From NCBI GenBank assembly GCA_950295325.1, contig OX485804.1:17236001-17300000 (forward strand): 64,000 nucleotides of DNA, read 5' to 3'. A model generated the notes under the pieces. It was given only the letters and a program-made list of their open reading frames with translations, was not told where the DNA came from and ran no database searches. Numbering within the stretch: position 1 is the stretch's first letter; each line of letters opens with the position of its first letter. This document shows, piece by piece, positions 63,306-64,000 of the stretch. This DNA is from Polytrichum commune (taxonomy: Eukaryota > Streptophyta > Polytrichopsida > Polytrichales > Polytrichaceae). The position numbers were made by a program, and so were the translations under genes.

Positions 63306-63388
63306 TTAGTAGCTTGAGCTTTGGATGAAAGCATGTCATATCCAAATATCAAACTCCCGAAGATTGCAAATTGCAATCCTCAATTAGA

Positions 63389-63665
63389 GACGTAACCGGT
63401 TGGCCGCTTTGTTTCGCCCAGGTGGCACTACACGATTGGCTCTGAGCACACAGGTTTGCAGACGATAACCTCGACATCCCAGCCGGTTATGATCTAAATC
63501 GGATATAGACAGATTACATAATCACTTAAAGCCGGTTATGAGCAATTTCAAACGAATATGAGAACTATTCTGACACGTGGCATTTTAAGGATGCTCAAAT
63601 TTCAACAGGTGACCCACTGTTTAGGTCACCTGCGCGGCTCAACAAAGCGACCAATTGGTTACGTC
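63389..63665. mobile_element. Small inverted-repeat element (277 bp)
   Basis: The 25-bp ends GACGTAACCGGTTGGCCGCT... and ...AGCGACCAATTGGTTACGTC pair with three mismatches. Inside, ggtgacc/ggtcacc and the repeated gccggttatgatc-type word (63481 and 63532) add minor structure. Superfamily not determined. Confidence 0.7.
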
Positions 63666-63666
63666 C

Positions 63667-63792
63667 GGTAATCGTTTTATTGGAAAGGTTATCGGTGCAG
63701 AACAAGTTATGTCCAGCTGGCTCGCCCTCGCGGGCTCGCCACCTTGACAGAACCAGTTCTGCACCGATAACCTTTCCAATAAAACGATTACC
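63667..63792. repeat. Perfect 37-bp inverted repeat with a 52-bp loop
   Basis: 63667-63703 (ggtaatcgttttattggaaa...) is the exact reverse complement of 63756-63792. The loop is GC-rich and itself repetitive (ggctcgccctcgcgggctcgcc). It directly abuts the inverted-repeat element on its left. Confidence 0.93.
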
Positions 63793-64000
63793 TAATACGT
63801 AGTGTGAAGGGGGGCCTCATGTATGTGAGCTTAGAACAGAGATGTTGTAAAGTGGTCAAAATCTTCTGAAATGCAGCATGTCCCTTTATTTTAGAATGCA
63901 AATATAGGAGGGTCATAACTGTATGGATAATTGGTTCCAAATTAGGTTCATGTACCTCACTGTTGACATTCCTTCACAAGAGTCAACTTTGTACGGAACA
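63793..64000. other. Window edge, nothing recognised
   Basis: No feature could be supported. Confidence 0.4.

Overview
The window is nuclear DNA of a land plant. Intron-rich genes with GT-AG splicing encode a CIPK/SnRK3 kinase, a P58IPK-type ER co-chaperone, a MAM33/p32 mitochondrial matrix protein, a plant-type C2HC protein and a putative REF/SRPP-like lipid-droplet protein. They sit among AT-rich DNA packed with MITEs (Tourist-, mariner- and hAT-type), LINE relics and an LTR-retroelement derivative. The clade cannot be fixed from sequence alone. Protein features and short kinase introns are compatible with a non-seed plant, but that is only an impression. No bacterial or organellar features were seen.

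Layout. 1-1.09 kb: edge of a satellite-like tandem array. 2.3-4.9 kb: duplicated sequence and the 5' region of the CIPK gene. 4.89-8.14 kb (+): CIPK, 12 coding exons. 8.6-11.3 kb: Tourist-type MITE cluster and unassigned DNA. 12.3-15.0 kb (-): MAM33/p32 gene, 3 exons, with two MITEs and a tandem duplication in its introns. 16.6-18.9 kb: MITEs, including a three-level nest. 20.7-22.8 kb (+): two-exon C2HC gene. 25.9-26.8 kb: another MITE-in-MITE. 27.2-33.3 kb (-): P58IPK/DNAJC3 orthologue, 10 exons, 481 aa. 34-56.9 kb: gene desert of transposons. Its centre, 39.7-45.9 kb, is a LINE relic carrying a hAT MITE and further split by a 1,047-bp hAT-like element and a 2.65-kb near-perfect palindrome of two head-to-head LTR/gag fragments. 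56.9-60.7 kb (+): promoter and leader with a triplicated 235-bp repeat, then the putative lipid-droplet protein gene. 62.3-63.8 kb: an ORF ended by a Tourist insertion, a second inverted-repeat element and a perfect 37-bp hairpin.

The five genes do not form a pathway. They act in calcium signalling (CIPK), ER protein folding (P58IPK), the mitochondrial matrix (MAM33) and probably lipid droplets (REF-like); the C2HC protein has no assigned role. The most unusual content is the transposon architecture, above all the long LTR palindrome, which would fold into double-stranded RNA if transcribed. Exon boundaries were placed by hand from splice consensus, reading phase and recalled family similarity. 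No database search or transcript evidence was available.
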